Positions 23,078 to 31,625 of a stretch of 64,000 nucleotides of DNA are shown here, one piece after another; within the stretch, counting starts at the first letter, position 1, and each line of letters starts with the position of its first letter. Both the position numbers and the translations under genes were made by a program. The notes under the pieces were generated by a model that worked only from the letters and a program-made list of their open reading frames with translations, was not told where the DNA came from and ran no database searches. Source of the DNA: Novosphingobium sp. PhB165 (GTDB taxonomy: Bacteria; Pseudomonadota; Alphaproteobacteria; Sphingomonadales; Sphingomonadaceae); NCBI RefSeq assembly GCF_004341845.1, contig NZ_SLVB01000002.1, positions 124,001 to 188,000 of the forward strand, written 5' to 3'.

Positions 23078-25129
23078 TCAGTACTTGTACTGGAAGCTCA
23101 GGAAAAAGCTTCGGCCCGGCTCGGGGAAGCCATCGGTGAGCACGTAGTAGTCATCGAACAGGTTGCGCACGCCCGCGCCCACTTCCACACCCCGATAGAG
23201 CGCGTAATTGACGGTGAGATTGGCCAGCGCATAGCTGCCCGTGCGGTAGTACCGCGTGCCGGCGGTGTTCACCGTCCAGCGGTTCGACGCGATATCGGCA
23301 TTGGGCAGAACGTGCAGGCCATCGAGCGGCGACCAGTCTGCCCAGACGAAGGCCTTGTGCGTGGGCACGCCGGTTGGCTGGAAGGCGCTGTTGGTCGGAT
23401 CGTCAAGGTCGCGGTGGGTGTAGGTGTAATTGCCGCCGAGGCTCAGCGTGTTGGCAAGCTTTGCGGTCAAGGCGATCTCGCCGCCGTAGTAATTGCCGCT
23501 GCCAAGGTTGCGGCTCTGGGTGACCGACTGTCCTTGATAAAGGAACGGGAAGGCGACGATCACATCGTTGAGGTGCGAATAGAACAGGGCCGCTTCGGCA
23601 TGGAGTGGGCCGAAATCGCGCGAGCCGCCGATCTCGTAATTGGTAGCGCGCTCGGCCTTGAGATCCGGGCTGGATACCGCGCCGCCGAAGCGTGAACTGA
23701 AGCGTTCGAAGATCGTCGGGAAGCGCGCCCGCGACGATATGCTGGCATGAAGACTAGTAACGTTGTCGGGCGTCCAGTTGAGCTGCGCCTGACCGTTGAG
23801 CGCCTTGCCGTTGTGCAGCGGGTACTCGATCAGCGCGTTATTGGCGTAGTCCTCCGCCTTGGAAAGATCGCGCCAGTCGAAGCTGACGCCGGCCGTCAGC
23901 GCGAGTGTCGGGCTGAAGGCGAGCCGGTTTTCCGCGGCGATGCTGTAGGTTTCCTCGATGCTGGTCTGCTTCGGCTCGGTTGCGCCCGAGGGGAAGACCT
24001 GCTGCCATTCGACATGCTTGTCGCGCCGGTAATGCCCGGCCACGCTCAGGCGGTTGGCGGGGCTGACGTCGACATCGAGCTGCGCAGAGCCGCCCCACGC
24101 GGTGTCGGCATAGTAGCTGTTGAAGGCGCGTGGTTTCGTCTGCGTGGTCTCGGTGGCGTCGTCGAAGGCGCTCAGCAGGTTGTCGAAGCTATTGCGGTAG
24201 ACGCGCGTTTTCAGCGTCCCATAATCCCCCAGCGCGGTGGTCGAGAGGAAGTAGATGCTGTCGATGTTCCAGTACGGCCAGGACCAGTTGCGCTGGCTGG
24301 AGACCGGATCGGTTATGTGCAGCGGCGCGTTCTTCGAGCCTTCCTGCCGGGTGTAGTTCAGCGAATATTCGTCGGTGGCATTGGGCGTGAAGCCGACTTT
24401 GGCGTTCACGCGCCAGTCCTCGGTGCGCGAGAGGTCGCGGTGGCCGCCGTCCTCGGCCGAGCCCGGCGTCGGTTCATAGCTGCCGGGAAGGTCCCAGTGA
24501 TCGGTGAAATTGCGCGTGTAGCTCGCCTGCGCGTACCACTTGTCCTGCCGGGTGCCGAGCAGGGCGAAGAGGTTGTAGCCGCTGTATTCCGCCTCACGGC
24601 CAAGGTTCAGGGTGCCGCGCGCTTCTGCCTCGATCGCTTGCGTGGGGGTGCGGGTGACGAGGTTGATCGCCCCGCCCATCGCGCCCGGGCCGTCCAGCAC
24701 CGAGGCATAGCCTTTGGCGACCTGCACTTGCGAGATGTCGGCAGTGAGGAAGCGGCCATAGTCCAGCCGTCCATCGGCGGGCAGGTAGACGCGGATGCCG
24801 TCGATCGAGAGCGGAACCTGAAAGCGATCGAACCCGCGCACGTTGATCAGGCGTTCGTTGCGCGATCCGCCGCTGTTCGACGAAGACACGCCGGGCATGA
24901 GGTTCACCGCGTCGTCCAGACTGGTGCGATTGAACAGTTGCATGGCTTCGGCATCGAGCGTGGACGATGTGATCGAGGGCGCCGTCGGCGAGGGCGCCGT
25001 GACGATGATCTGGCCCAGCGTGAAGGCATCGCTGCGTTCGGTCTGGTCGGACGGCGCAGCGGTCTGCGCCAGCGCAGGCGCGGCGAGCGCGCAGGAAAGA
25101 GTAACCGCAAACGCGGATGCAAGACGCAT
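23078..25129 (-). CDS. TonB-dependent outer membrane receptor
   Basis: A 683-residue receptor. I start at ATG 25129, where the signal peptide MRLASAFAVTLSCALAAPALAQ begins; an ATG five codons earlier is possible. The plug has LINVRGFDRFQVPLSIDGIRVYLP and GAMGGAINLVTRTP. The barrel follows and ends in a C-terminal aromatic strand (FFLSFQYKY). No CTD-type extension or STN signalling domain is seen. It is divergent from the small exported protein and the di-haem peroxidase, so a metal or metallophore substrate is likely (inference from context). Confidence 0.88.
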   Translation of the reverse strand: MRLASAFAVTLSCALAAPALAQTAAPSDQTERSDAFTLGQIIVTAPSPTAPSITSSTLDAEAMQLFNRTSLDDAVNLMPGVSSSNSGGSRNERLINVRGFDRFQVPLSIDGIRVYLPADGRLDYGRFLTADISQVQVAKGYASVLDGPGAMGGAINLVTRTPTQAIEAEARGTLNLGREAEYSGYNLFALLGTRQDKWYAQASYTRNFTDHWDLPGSYEPTPGSAEDGGHRDLSRTEDWRVNAKVGFTPNATDEYSLNYTRQEGSKNAPLHITDPVSSQRNWSWPYWNIDSIYFLSTTALGDYGTLKTRVYRNSFDNLLSAFDDATETTQTKPRAFNSYYADTAWGGSAQLDVDVSPANRLSVAGHYRRDKHVEWQQVFPSGATEPKQTSIEETYSIAAENRLAFSPTLALTAGVSFDWRDLSKAEDYANNALIEYPLHNGKALNGQAQLNWTPDNVTSLHASISSRARFPTIFERFSSRFGGAVSSPDLKAERATNYEIGGSRDFGPLHAEAALFYSHLNDVIVAFPFLYQGQSVTQSRNLGSGNYYGGEIALTAKLANTLSLGGNYTYTHRDLDDPTNSAFQPTGVPTHKAFVWADWSPLDGLHVLPNADIASNRWTVNTAGTRYYRTGSYALANLTVNYALYRGVEVGAGVRNLFDDYYVLTDGFPEPGRSFFLSFQYKY

Positions 25130-25174
25130 GACTGGAACCCCCATGATTTGTACTGTCGCCGCTCTGGCGATTCT

Positions 25175-25194
25175 CTATATCCGGCCGTATATAG
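25175..25194. promoter_or_regulatory. Near-perfect inverted repeat in a divergent promoter
   Basis: CTATATCCGGCCGTATATAG: ten-base arms with one mismatch each way, lying 45 bp from the TonB receptor start and 39 bp from the exported-protein start. It is the only strong symmetry in the 104-bp gap, so it is a candidate shared operator. Confidence 0.45.
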
Positions 25195-25233
25195 TTTTTT
25201 GCGGACGCGAAAGTGCAACGAAATGAGGGACTC

Positions 25234-25791
25234 ATGGTGACGGGACGCGGTATCGGGGTTTTATCCGGCGGTTGGGCGCTCGCGGCATTGCTGGCCTCCG
25301 GCGCGGCCGGGGCTCAGGAGATGGCGAACGTCGTTCCCGACCCGATCGCCTGTCCTTCCACCCCTGTCGCGCTGCCACCCGAACTCTCGGCATGGAACTC
25401 GCGGACGACCCTGGTGGCAGCGGGGGACGCGCACGGACTCACCGCCGCGCGGCTCGAAGTGGGCAAGGCGGTCGACGGCGGATTGCGCGCCACGCCCGAA
25501 GTCCACTTTGCGCTAAGGCCCGAAAAACCGGGCGGATCGGTCAGTTTTGGCGGAATTTTCGCCTTCACGATTACAGAGCCCGGCAAGTACCGTGTGGCGC
25601 TTGGATCGGCCGCGTGGATCGATGTAGTCAAGGGCGGGGCCGCCGTCTCTTCCATCGCGCATGGCCATGGGCCGGACTGTTCGGGCATTCGCAAGATGGT
25701 CGACTTCACGCTCGAACCCGGCGACTATCAGCTTCAGATTTCGGCCAATCCCGAATCCCGTCTGCCGCTGCTGATCGCCCGGCTGCCCTGA
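25234..25791 (+). CDS. Small exported protein of unknown function, partner of di-haem peroxidase
   Basis: A 185-residue protein from ATG 25234 (GAGGGAC 3-9 nt upstream); an upstream in-frame GTG at 25213 lacks that. A signal peptide ends at about GAAGAQ. The mature part has two Cys (IACPST and GPDCSG), Trp in LSAWNS and in AAWIDV, and a beta-rich body with FAFTITEPGKYRVAL and DFTLEPGDYQLQIS. I do not recognise a named family. It is separated from the peroxidase gene by only 7 bp, so the pair is probably one unit. Confidence 0.6.
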   Translation: MVTGRGIGVLSGGWALAALLASGAAGAQEMANVVPDPIACPSTPVALPPELSAWNSRTTLVAAGDAHGLTAARLEVGKAVDGGLRATPEVHFALRPEKPGGSVSFGGIFAFTITEPGKYRVALGSAAWIDVVKGGAAVSSIAHGHGPDCSGIRKMVDFTLEPGDYQLQISANPESRLPLLIARLP

Positions 25792-25798
25792 CGCTGCC

Positions 25799-26770
25799 AT
25801 GCGTTATGCCCTGCCGGGCCTGTTGCTGATCGCCACTGCGTTTTTCGGCCTGCTCGCCGTTTCGGGATCGGGTGAGGGGCGGGAGACGGGCGCTGTGGTG
25901 CGCGCAGACAGCGCGGCCAAAGTCGAATTGGGGCGGCGGCTGTTCTACGACGCGGACCTCTCGATCAACGGGACGATGTCCTGCGCGACGTGTCATGAAC
26001 AGCACCACGCTTTCGCGGATGGCAATCGCATGCATCCCGGCGCGCTTGGCGATCCCGGGCGGCGGAACGTCCCCGGCCTTCAGAACCTTGCTTCGCTATC
26101 GCCGCTGACATGGGCCGATCCGCGCCAGACCACGCTTGAGAAGCAGGCCGCCGTGCCGATCCTCGGAGAGCATCCGGTGGAGATGGCGATGACCGGGCAT
26201 GAGGCGGAGATACCGAAAAGGCTTGGGCGCGATCCGTGCTATCGCACCATGTACCGCAAGGCCTTTCCGCGCGGAGGTGGCCGGATCGACTATGACAATA
26301 CGGTCAGCGCGATCGCCGCATTCGAGCGGACGCTGGTCTCGCGCAGCAGTCCGTGGGACCGGTTCGCGGCCGGGCAGGCGGATGGTCTCTCTGCGGAAGC
26401 CCGGCGCGGTCTGGAGGTGTTCAAGCGATCCTGCGCGTCCTGTCACGCCGGCAAGGACTTCACGGACGCGAAGTTTCACCGCATCGGCGCGGCGGGCGGC
26501 GATGCGGGATTGGCGGAAGTCACCGCATCCCGCGAGGATTTCGGCAAGTTCCGCACGCCGAGCTTGCGCAATGTGGGCGTCACCGCGCCCTATCTGCACG
26601 ACGGCTCCGCACCCACGCTTGCCGACGCCATCCGCGTGCACGACGGCATTTCCGTGTCGGAGCCTGATTTGGACGCGCTTCTCGCATTCCTCGGCAGCCT
26701 GACCGACCACGCCTTCCTGACGGATCCCCGCCTCTCGTTGCCGATGGAGGCTTGCGGCAAGCCGCTTTGA
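25799..26770 (+). CDS. Di-haem cytochrome c peroxidase family protein (MauG/MbnH-like)
   Basis: A 323-residue periplasmic protein with an N-terminal membrane/signal segment (about 5-22) and two c-type haem sites: CATCH (62-66) and CASCH (212-216). Between them lie LTWADPRQTTLEKQAAVPIL and HPVEMAMTGHE, the inter-domain block of di-haem peroxidases. The family includes true peroxidases and MauG/MbnH enzymes that oxidise residues in a partner protein. Size is close to the short CCP/MauG form. The tight link to an exported protein and a divergent TonB receptor favours a dedicated partner (inference). Confidence 0.85.
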   Translation: MRYALPGLLLIATAFFGLLAVSGSGEGRETGAVVRADSAAKVELGRRLFYDADLSINGTMSCATCHEQHHAFADGNRMHPGALGDPGRRNVPGLQNLASLSPLTWADPRQTTLEKQAAVPILGEHPVEMAMTGHEAEIPKRLGRDPCYRTMYRKAFPRGGGRIDYDNTVSAIAAFERTLVSRSSPWDRFAAGQADGLSAEARRGLEVFKRSCASCHAGKDFTDAKFHRIGAAGGDAGLAEVTASREDFGKFRTPSLRNVGVTAPYLHDGSAPTLADAIRVHDGISVSEPDLDALLAFLGSLTDHAFLTDPRLSLPMEACGKPL

Positions 26771-26805
26771 TACGCCGGATATCGCCCGACGGATGCGGCG
26801 TGGCT

Positions 26806-26825
26806 ATGATGGATAATGCATTATT
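26806..26825. promoter_or_regulatory. Putative GntR operator (copy 1), palindrome ATAATGCATTAT
   Basis: The perfect 12-bp palindrome ATAATGCATTAT (26813-26824) sits 16 bp before the CoA-transferase ATG. With its left flank it forms a 20-mer (26806-26825) whose reverse complement is identical to 55973-55992. The GntR gene of this operon is the natural candidate to bind it. Confidence 0.6.
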
Positions 26826-26840
26826 GCTAGCCAGACAGGC

Positions 26841-28067
26841 ATGAGCAAGGGAAACAGGCCCCTTTCGGGCATGCGCGTGCTGGAACTCGGCACCATGATC
26901 GCGGCGCCGTTCGCGGCGCATATTCTTTCGCAGTTGGGGGCGGAGGTCATCAAGATCGAGCCGCCCGCAGGCGATACCACGCGTTCTCTGGTGCGCGGGG
27001 GGCCCTCCGGGACGATCATTGCCTATAGCCATTCGAAGAAGGCGATCTGCCTCGATCTGACCACGGAAGAGGGCAAGGAGGTGTTCCGCCGTCTTGTCGC
27101 CACGTCGCGCGTGGTGATTCACAACCTTGCGCCCTCGGCCGCCCGCAAGCTGGGGGTTACGGCGGACGATTGCATGGCCGTGAACCCGCGCCTCGTGCAC
27201 GTCCACATCAAGGGTTACACCCATGGCCCACAGGCCGAAGGGCTGATGACCAACCCGATTGCCGAAGCGGCGACCGGGGCCATGGACGACCACCGCGTGG
27301 ACGACCGACCGACGCGCTTCGGCCCTTCCTACCACGACCAGTTCGCGGGCACTTACGCGGTGATCCGCGTGCTTTCCGCACTGCTCGATCCCGATGCCGA
27401 CGAGGCGGCGCGCCGGATCGAGGTGGGCCTATACGAGACCGGCCTCCATCTGGCCGCACGCGATCTGGCGGGCATGCAGCTCAAGACGCAGTTGCTCGGC
27501 CGCCTTGAAAAAGAGGGCGGCGGCGAGTTCTCGATGCCTGGCTACGGCGCCTATCTCACTTCGGACCAGCGCTGGATCTACCTGCTCGTCCTCACCGATG
27601 CGCATTGGGCGCGGTTGACCGGCGCGCTTGCCATGCCCGAGCATGATGCTCCCGAATTCGCCAGGCTGCGCGACCGCAAGAAGGCCCGCGAAACCGTGGA
27701 AGAGGCCGTGCGTATAGCGGTGGCCCGGTTCACGTTCGACGAAGCCGTGGCCCGGCTCGAAGCCGCGGGCCTTGGCTTCCACGAAGTCATGCCGCTCGAA
27801 CGCGTACTCGAAACGCCGCAGGCCCGTCAGCCGGGCAAGCTGCGCGATGTGGAATATCGCGGGCTCCAGTTCGAAGTTCCCGAATTCGCGGGCGTGGGTC
27901 CTGTCGAGCCCGGCTTGCCGCCGCCGGAGATCGGCGAACATACCGAAGTGCTGCTCGCCGATCTCGGTTATTCGGGGGAGGAAGCGGCGGCGCTGTTGTC
28001 AGCGGGGGCCGCCAAGGCCTATCAACCCGGCGATTTCGCCTGGGCACCGGTGCGACAAAAGGGGTGA
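26841..28067 (+). CDS. CaiB/BaiF family (type III) CoA-transferase
   Basis: A 408-residue protein with the family opening GMRVLELGTMIAAPFAAHILSQLGAEVIKIE and a likely nucleophile Asp166 in YHDQFAG (D-x3-G pattern). It moves CoA between carboxylic acids in the cytoplasm. The ATG follows closely after a palindromic operator, so the transcript leader is very short. The next gene, a GntR regulator, begins 7 bp after its stop. Substrate unknown. Confidence 0.85.
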   Translation: MSKGNRPLSGMRVLELGTMIAAPFAAHILSQLGAEVIKIEPPAGDTTRSLVRGGPSGTIIAYSHSKKAICLDLTTEEGKEVFRRLVATSRVVIHNLAPSAARKLGVTADDCMAVNPRLVHVHIKGYTHGPQAEGLMTNPIAEAATGAMDDHRVDDRPTRFGPSYHDQFAGTYAVIRVLSALLDPDADEAARRIEVGLYETGLHLAARDLAGMQLKTQLLGRLEKEGGGEFSMPGYGAYLTSDQRWIYLLVLTDAHWARLTGALAMPEHDAPEFARLRDRKKARETVEEAVRIAVARFTFDEAVARLEAAGLGFHEVMPLERVLETPQARQPGKLRDVEYRGLQFEVPEFAGVGPVEPGLPPPEIGEHTEVLLADLGYSGEEAAALLSAGAAKAYQPGDFAWAPVRQKG

Positions 28068-28074
28068 TGCGCAA

Positions 28075-28731
28075 GTGACGACCAATGCGATGATGCCGTT
28101 TCGCACGAAGGAAGAGCAGGTTGCGGACTTCCTGCGCGAAGGCATCATCTCGGGCCGGATTCCCCGTGGCTCCCGCCTCAAGCAGCAGGAAATCGCCACG
28201 CTGCTCAAGACCAGCATTACCCCGGTCCGCGAGGCGCTGAAACTGCTTTCGGCCGAGGGCTACGTGATCGGCGACAGCCATCGCGGCGCCACTGTCGCGC
28301 CGTTCGATATCGAGGCTTCGAGCGAGGTTCTGAACTTGCGCATCCTGCTGGAAACCCAGCTTGTGCGCGGCGCAGTGGAGAACGTCACCGGGGCCGACAT
28401 CGCCGAACTGACCGTGCTGGCGGGCGAGTTCGCCGCCGCCTTCTCGGCGGGCGACAACGAGGCGGCGCGTGCGGCGAACTACCGGTTCCACCACCGCATG
28501 TTCGAGATCGCCGCGATGCCGCAGACGCTGCATTTCGTGCAGATCCTCTGGGCCCGCTATCCCTTCGACCTTATCAATCGGCTCGAAGGGCGCGTCAGCC
28601 GCGCTGCTGACGAGCATGACGATATGCTGGCCGCGCTGATCGCGGGCGATACCGCCACGGCCATGCTGGCCACGCGGCAGCATATCGAGACGGGTTTTCG
28701 CGAACTTCGGGAGTCCGTGGAGCAGGGCTAA
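28075..28731 (+). CDS. GntR family regulator, FCD type
   Basis: A 218-residue protein. I use GTG 28075, 7 bp after the CoA-transferase stop; ATG 28090 is possible. Residues about 8-75 are the winged helix (GSRLKQQEIATLLKTSITPVREALKLLSAEGYV); residues about 85-215 are the helical FCD effector domain (LRILLETQLV, RFHHRMFE, DEHDDMLAALIAGD) with Asp/His residues typical of its metal site. It is in operon with the CoA-transferase and most likely represses its own operon and the one at 56 kb through the shared palindrome. Confidence 0.85.
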   Translation: MTTNAMMPFRTKEEQVADFLREGIISGRIPRGSRLKQQEIATLLKTSITPVREALKLLSAEGYVIGDSHRGATVAPFDIEASSEVLNLRILLETQLVRGAVENVTGADIAELTVLAGEFAAAFSAGDNEAARAANYRFHHRMFEIAAMPQTLHFVQILWARYPFDLINRLEGRVSRAADEHDDMLAALIAGDTATAMLATRQHIETGFRELRESVEQG

Positions 28732-28804
28732 AGTGCGCGGATGAATTCGGCGTTGGATGTCCGCTCGGCTTCAATGTGACGCTAAACTTCCAGGTCCACT
28801 GCTT

Positions 28805-28895
28805 CGTCGCCCCCGCGAAGGCGGGGGCCCCGCTGCCTTTCAACCTCTCGTTTCGCGCGCAAGAAGCGGGATCCCCGCCTTCGCGGGGATGACGG
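28805..28895. repeat. REP-like palindromic pair, family A
   Basis: Unit 1 (28805-28834, core CCCCGCGAAGGCGGGG) and unit 2 (28865-28895, core CCCCGCCTTCGCGGGG) are inverted copies about 30 bp apart. They lie between the convergent GntR and ABC-ATPase genes. The same unit recurs at 34331-34491 and 38368-38456. Confidence 0.8.
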
Positions 28896-28935
28896 CTGAG
28901 GGTTGGGATTGGCCGGTTTACATTCCTTTGCCGCT

Positions 28936-29748
28936 TCAGGCGGGCACTGGATTTTCCTCATGCACGCCCAGTTCTGACAGCAGTTCACTGCGCAAGGCGT
29001 CGAATTCCTGACCGCTGGCGACACGCGGACGCTCCAGCGTGATGCGCTTGTCATAGGCAATGCGGCCGTTGCGCAGCACCAGCACGCGGTCGGCCAGCAG
29101 CAGCGCTTCCTCCACATCGTGGGTGACGAGCAGTGTGGCCGGTGAATGCGTCTGGCACAGCGCGCCGATCAGCCGCTGCATGCGTAGGCGGGTCAGCGCG
29201 TCGAGCGCGGCGAAGGGCTCGTCCAGCAGCAGCAGGCGCGGCTTGCGCACCAATGCGCGGGCCAGCGCCGCCCGCTGCGCCTCGCCGCCCGAAAGCGTGG
29301 CGGGCCATGCGTCGGCGCGGTGGTCAAGGCCCACTTCGGCCAGTGCCTCGGCTGCCACGTGCCGTGCCGCGGCGCGGCCGGAAAGGCCGGTCACGACGTT
29401 CTTCCAGACTTTTTTGGTCTGGATCAGGCGCGGTTCCTGGAACACCACGGTCCGTGCTTCGGGCACCCACGCCTCACCGCTGTCGGGGGCGTCGAGTCCG
29501 GCGAGGATCCGCAGGAGGGTGGTCTTGCCGCTGCCCGAGGCACCCAGCAGGGCGACGAACTCGCCCGGCCGGATCGACAGGTCCACCCCGTCAAGCACGG
29601 GGCGGCCGTGGAACAGGCGCGAGACGCCTTGCACGGCCACCGCTTGCGGACGACCCTCGAAGGGGTCGATCTCGCGATTGCGGAGCACTTCCTGTACGAA
29701 AAGCGGGTGGACGGAAGCGGAAGGCTTGGAAGGTGCGGAATGCAGCAT
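28936..29748 (-). CDS. ABC transporter ATPase, nitrate/sulfonate/taurine type
   Basis: A 270-residue ATPase starting at ATG 29748 (AGGAGACC upstream). Walker [12 protein letters not shown], signature LSGGEAQ, Walker [13 protein letters not shown] and the H-loop VTHD are present. It resembles SsuB/TauB. It is the last gene of a minus-strand operon (dioxygenase, binding protein, permease, ATPase). Confidence 0.88.
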   Translation of the reverse strand: MLHSAPSKPSASVHPLFVQEVLRNREIDPFEGRPQAVAVQGVSRLFHGRPVLDGVDLSIRPGEFVALLGASGSGKTTLLRILAGLDAPDSGEAWVPEARTVVFQEPRLIQTKKVWKNVVTGLSGRAAARHVAAEALAEVGLDHRADAWPATLSGGEAQRAALARALVRKPRLLLLDEPFAALDALTRLRMQRLIGALCQTHSPATLLVTHDVEEALLLADRVLVLRNGRIAYDKRITLERPRVASGQEFDALRSELLSELGVHEENPVPA

Positions 29749-29758
29749 CGTCGGTCTC

Positions 29759-30589
29759 CTATCGCGCTGCCAGATTGGCGCGCCACGGCATGAGCACTCT
29801 TTCGAGCAGGCGAACGAAAAGGTCGGCGCCAAGGCCGAGCACGGCGTAGATGAAGATGCAGACGAGGATCACGTCGACCTGCTGATAGACCTGCGCGGTG
29901 TTGAGCAGGTAGCCGAGCCCGGCCTGTGCATTGATCGTTTCGGCCGCGATCAGCATCAGCAGCGATACGCCGAGCGAAAAGCGCAGACCCGTGAGGATCG
30001 AGGGCAGGGCCAGCGGCAATATCACCTCGCGGATCAGGCGCGGGCCCCTGAGGCCGAAAGTGCGGGAAGCCTCCACCACCTTGCGGTCGACATTGCGCAC
30101 GCCCGAGTAGGTGTTGAGGTACATGGGGAACAGGGTCGCAAGGCCGATCAGCAGCAGCTTGGGCGTTTCGTCAACGCCGAACCAGACGATGAACAGCGGC
30201 ACCAAAGCCAGCGGCGGAGCGGTGCGCATCATCTGCAAGGTTGCGTCGAACAGTTCCTCGCCAAGCCGCGTCAACCCCGCGATGATGCCGAGCAGCAGCC
30301 CCAGCGAAATGCCGAGCGCGGCGCCCGCCAGAGCGCGGGTGAGCGAGACGGCGACCTGGTGGGGAAGCGCCTGCTCGGTCCACAAATGCGCTAATGTCGT
30401 CGCGAGTGCGCTGGGGGAGGGCAGGGTCGTGGCACTCACCAGACCGGTGCTGGTCGTTCCCGCCCAGAGCGCGAGCACCAGCAGCGGCCCGATCGCCCGG
30501 CGCGCCAGCGAAAGGCGGTCCGGCTTGTCCTCCTTCGTGCGGATCGCGGGGCGAACGAGCGGGCCGGGATCGAAGAAGGGAGCATTCAT
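29759..30589 (-). CDS. ABC transporter permease, SsuC/TauC type
   Basis: A 276-residue membrane protein with about six helices. ATG 30589 overlaps the stop of the binding-protein gene (ATGA). The EAA loop that contacts the ATPase is EASRTFGLRGPRLIREVILPLALPSILTGLR. It belongs to the BPD_transp_1 group used for sulfonate, taurine and nitrate uptake. Confidence 0.88.
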   Translation of the reverse strand: MNAPFFDPGPLVRPAIRTKEDKPDRLSLARRAIGPLLVLALWAGTTSTGLVSATTLPSPSALATTLAHLWTEQALPHQVAVSLTRALAGAALGISLGLLLGIIAGLTRLGEELFDATLQMMRTAPPLALVPLFIVWFGVDETPKLLLIGLATLFPMYLNTYSGVRNVDRKVVEASRTFGLRGPRLIREVILPLALPSILTGLRFSLGVSLLMLIAAETINAQAGLGYLLNTAQVYQQVDVILVCIFIYAVLGLGADLFVRLLERVLMPWRANLAAR

Positions 30590-31575
30590 CGTCCGTTCTC
30601 CACGGTACGGACCAACGCGTCGAAGCGGTGGTCGAACAGTTTCGAGGCATCGACCCGCTGGCGGATCAGGCCGAACTTGTGGAACAGGTCGGACTCCTGC
30701 TGGTGGCCGGCCACGATCGAGGCATCGATCGGGGTATAGCCCAGTGGCATGCGGCGCAGGATCTGGCCGGCCAGTGCGGGGGTGACGTTGTAGGCCTTGG
30801 CCGAGACCTGTGCAGCCTTGTCGACATTCTCGCGCTGCCATTTCACCGAACGGGCGGTGCGCTCCACGAAATCGGCGATGAGCGCCGCGCGCTTGGGATC
30901 GGCCAGCGCGGCCTCGGAAGCCACGAGATAGCCATATCCCGGCGTGACAGGCTGGCCGCCATAGGCCAGCACGCGCAGCTTGCCGGCCTCGATCCCTTGT
31001 GTGAGCATCGGTTCCGCTGCGGTGAAGGCGTCGACAGTCCCGTTGTCCAGCACCGCGGTGCTGATGCCGGAGAGACTGACCGAGGTGATGTCGTCAAAGT
31101 TCAGACCGGCCTGATCGAGCAGCCGCGCGACCAGATATTGCGAGATCGTCCCCGACGTGTAGCCGATTTTCTTGCCCTTGAGATCCGCCACGGAATGGAT
31201 CGGCGAATTGGCCGCCACCACCAGCGCGATGTTCGAGGTGCCCGGTTTTAGCCCTCTGCTGACCGCGACGACCCGAACCGGGCTGCCCGCCGCCTGCGCG
31301 AAGACCATCGGCGTTTCCGCCATCCAGCCAAGGTCCACCGATCCGCCGGTCTCGGCCGCGATCACGGCCGGGCCGCCAATGAAATTCGACCATTGGATCT
31401 GATAGGACTTAGGCTGGCCCTCGCCCGCCGCGCCGATCGCCGATTGCAGCGTGTGGAGCTGGTCGGCGACGCGCAGGGTGGGCTGCTCGTCCTGCTTGGA
31501 AGAGGAGTGGCAGGCTGCCAGCAGGGCAACGGAACTCAAGGCAAGGAAACCGGAGAGGCGACGGGGATTGGTCAC
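30586..31575 (-). CDS. ABC transporter substrate-binding lipoprotein, SsuA/NrtA-like
   Basis: A 329-residue protein from GTG 31575, with signal MTNPRRLSGFLALSSVALL and lipobox LAAC. The fold is periplasmic binding protein type II: QIQWSNFIGGPAVIAAETGGSVDLGW and SVADLKGKKIGYTSGT match sulfonate/nitrate binding proteins. Being a lipoprotein, it is tethered on the periplasmic side. The ligand is probably an aliphatic or aromatic sulfonate or sulfate ester (inference from the dioxygenase upstream). Confidence 0.85.
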   Translation of the reverse strand: MTNPRRLSGFLALSSVALLAACHSSSKQDEQPTLRVADQLHTLQSAIGAAGEGQPKSYQIQWSNFIGGPAVIAAETGGSVDLGWMAETPMVFAQAAGSPVRVVAVSRGLKPGTSNIALVVAANSPIHSVADLKGKKIGYTSGTISQYLVARLLDQAGLNFDDITSVSLSGISTAVLDNGTVDAFTAAEPMLTQGIEAGKLRVLAYGGQPVTPGYGYLVASEAALADPKRAALIADFVERTARSVKWQRENVDKAAQVSAKAYNVTPALAGQILRRMPLGYTPIDASIVAGHQQESDLFHKFGLIRQRVDASKLFDHRFDALVRTVENGR

Positions 31576-31625
31576 GGATGCGGACCCTTGCTCAGTTTTT
31601 TCGGAAGGGGCGGAGATCGGCGGGT

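Noticed and set aside
23747..25240. 497-residue plus-strand frame opposite the TonB receptor
   Set aside because: Antisense shadow of a GC-rich gene; Arg/Val/Gly-rich composition and no motif.
25234..25791. MbnP-type copper protein
   Set aside because: Only two Cys and a shorter chain; the four-Cys MbnP pattern is absent, so only the genomic layout is similar.
29060..30394. 444-residue plus-strand frame opposite the ABC genes
   Set aside because: Antisense of Walker-motif ATPase and permease; Ser/Arg/Ala-rich.
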